From: Actinomadura madurae | GTDB lineage: Bacteria > Actinomycetota > Actinomycetes > Streptosporangiales > Streptosporangiaceae | Assembly: GCF_900115095.1 (NCBI RefSeq) | Contig: NZ_FOVH01000011.1 | Coordinates: 297,524-361,523 of the forward strand | DNA length: 64,000 nucleotides | Direction of reading: 5' to 3' | Part shown: positions 63,541 to 64,000 of the stretch, one piece after another | How the letters are laid out: each line of letters opens with the position of its first letter | Numbering within the stretch: the stretch's first letter is position 1 | Made by a program: the position numbers and the translations under genes | The notes under the pieces: model-generated | Database searches by the model: none | Seen by the model: the letters and a program-made list of their open reading frames with translations, nothing else | Told to the model about the DNA's origin: nothing

Positions 63541-64000
63541 TCAGGACCGGTGGACGTCGATGTCGCCCCAGTTGGTGTGCGCGTGCAGCTCCAAAACCTT
63601 GCCGGCGTCCTCGGGGCCTTCAGAGGGCGTCAGGCTGTTGCGCACCACGCCGTTCTTGGAGTGCAGGTCCAGCCAGGCGGCCGTGCCCTCGGCGATGCCG
63701 ACGGCGACCTTGCCGTAGCCGTTCTCCAGGTGAACGGTGCCGCTCACCGCCGCGCCGATCCGGATCCGGCCGTGCGCGGACTTCGCGGTGACGACGGCCG
63801 GCACGCGGTCGATGTCGATGTGACCGGTGCCGGTCTTCAGGTCCAGGTCACCGGTCGCCTCGCCGATGCCGATGGAGCCGGTGGAGGTCTTCACCGTGCC
63901 GGGACCGTCGATGGTCCCGATCCGGATCGTCCCGGTGGAGGTGCTCGCCTCCGCCGGGCCGGTCACCCGGTCGACGGAGATGTCGCCGTTGGACGCCCTG
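63541..64000 (-). CDS. DUF4097-type beta-solenoid protein, 5' truncated by window edge
   Basis: The frame is open to the window end, so the N-terminus lies beyond 64000; 152 residues are visible. It is composed of short strand repeats with the T-G-x-I-x-I pattern: TSTGTIRIGTIDGPGTVKTST, GSIGIGEATGDLDLKTGTGH, IDIDRVPAVVTAKSAHGRIR, ending THTNWGDIDVHRS (pieces given separately). This is the right-handed beta-solenoid of DUF4097 putative adhesins. Such genes often precede DrrAB-type ABC genes in actinobacteria. Function unknown. Confidence 0.85.
   Translation of the reverse strand, partial: RASNGDISVDRVTGPAEASTSTGTIRIGTIDGPGTVKTSTGSIGIGEATGDLDLKTGTGHIDIDRVPAVVTAKSAHGRIRIGAAVSGTVHLENGYGKVAVGIAEGTAAWLDLHSKNGVVRNSLTPSEGPEDAGKVLELHAHTNWGDIDVHRS

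Noticed and set aside
1..64000. tRNA or rRNA genes
   Set aside because: I looked for T-loop GTTCGA motifs with a following acceptor stem in the intergenic gaps and for rRNA-like blocks and saw none; a covariance-model scan would be decisive.

Overview
The window is very GC-rich DNA with actinobacterial gene content: a Bpa-type proteasome activator, MptB-like and GT87 mannosyltransferases, a TetR/EmrB efflux pair, a subtilisin-inhibitor lipoprotein, DUF4446 and DUF5996 proteins, and many genes coupled by 4-bp GTGA/ATGA overlaps. Many genes have a TANNNT hexamer 6-8 nt upstream of an ATG/GTG with no Shine-Dalgarno, the signature of leaderless transcription in actinomycetes. The content suggests an Actinomadura/Thermomonosporaceae-like actinomycete; that placement is inference. 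No rRNA, tRNA or CRISPR array was seen.

Layout. 1-4776 (minus): a translationally coupled operon of a zinc-ribbon-like protein, a four-helix membrane protein, a ChlI/BchI-like AAA+ ATPase, a ChlD-like protein (degenerate AAA+ plus vWA), and a CHAT-like protein cut by the window edge. No chelatase H/CobN subunit is present, so this looks like a chelatase-type motor pair reused for signalling or biological conflict. It is the best candidate for an undescribed system. 4844-8765: a repeat-bearing ParA/MinD-like ATPase, a quinone oxidoreductase and the proteasome activator. 8809-15396 (minus): HAD phosphatase, serS, methyltransferase, DsbA/FrnE, pheA, DUF4446 and a GT87 mannosyltransferase. 15463-19791: an envelope glycan cluster (phosphatase-fold polytopic protein, MptB-like transferase, GT2 transferase). 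19912-23600: STAS antagonist, a two-component system and small membrane proteins. 23689-27041: an acyl-CoA ligase, a TnpB element and the 3' remnant of a second ligase. 27042-29464: secreted EEP nuclease/phosphatase and a divergent EF-Tu preceded by a structured leader and a 37-codon leaderless ORF. 29517-30150 is degenerate (GntR fragment, frameshifted remnant).

30151-40140: MFS transporter, arginine deiminase, RsbW-like kinase, PAS-GAF-PAS histidine kinase, a TPP-riboswitch-controlled NCS1 permease, rhodanese, subtilisin-inhibitor lipoprotein, scramblase/LURP-one-like protein and Fpg/Nei glycosylase. 40250-43849: a copper operon (chaperone, His-rich anchored protein, CopA ATPase) behind two CsoR-type operators. 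44021-46402: a 20-bp minisatellite growing out of the 3' end of a marR gene, the divergent marR/old-yellow-enzyme pair and TenA. 46595-50793: a fused polysaccharide deacetylase-glycosyltransferase with a membrane partner, and an ECF sigma factor with its membrane partner. 50790-64000: DUF5996, LuxR plus an orphan solute-binding lipoprotein, RibD-like reductase, orphan HisI, TetR/MFS efflux with two matching palindromic operators, a Tat-exported serine hydrolase, MDR reductase/MerR/GNAT, and a DrrAB-type ABC exporter behind a DUF4097 protein that runs off the window.

Working together: the copper genes, the TetR/MFS and MarR/OYE pairs and the HK/RR pair are self-contained regulatory modules. 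The riboswitch-controlled permease and TenA both serve thiamine-precursor salvage although they lie about 8.6 kb apart.
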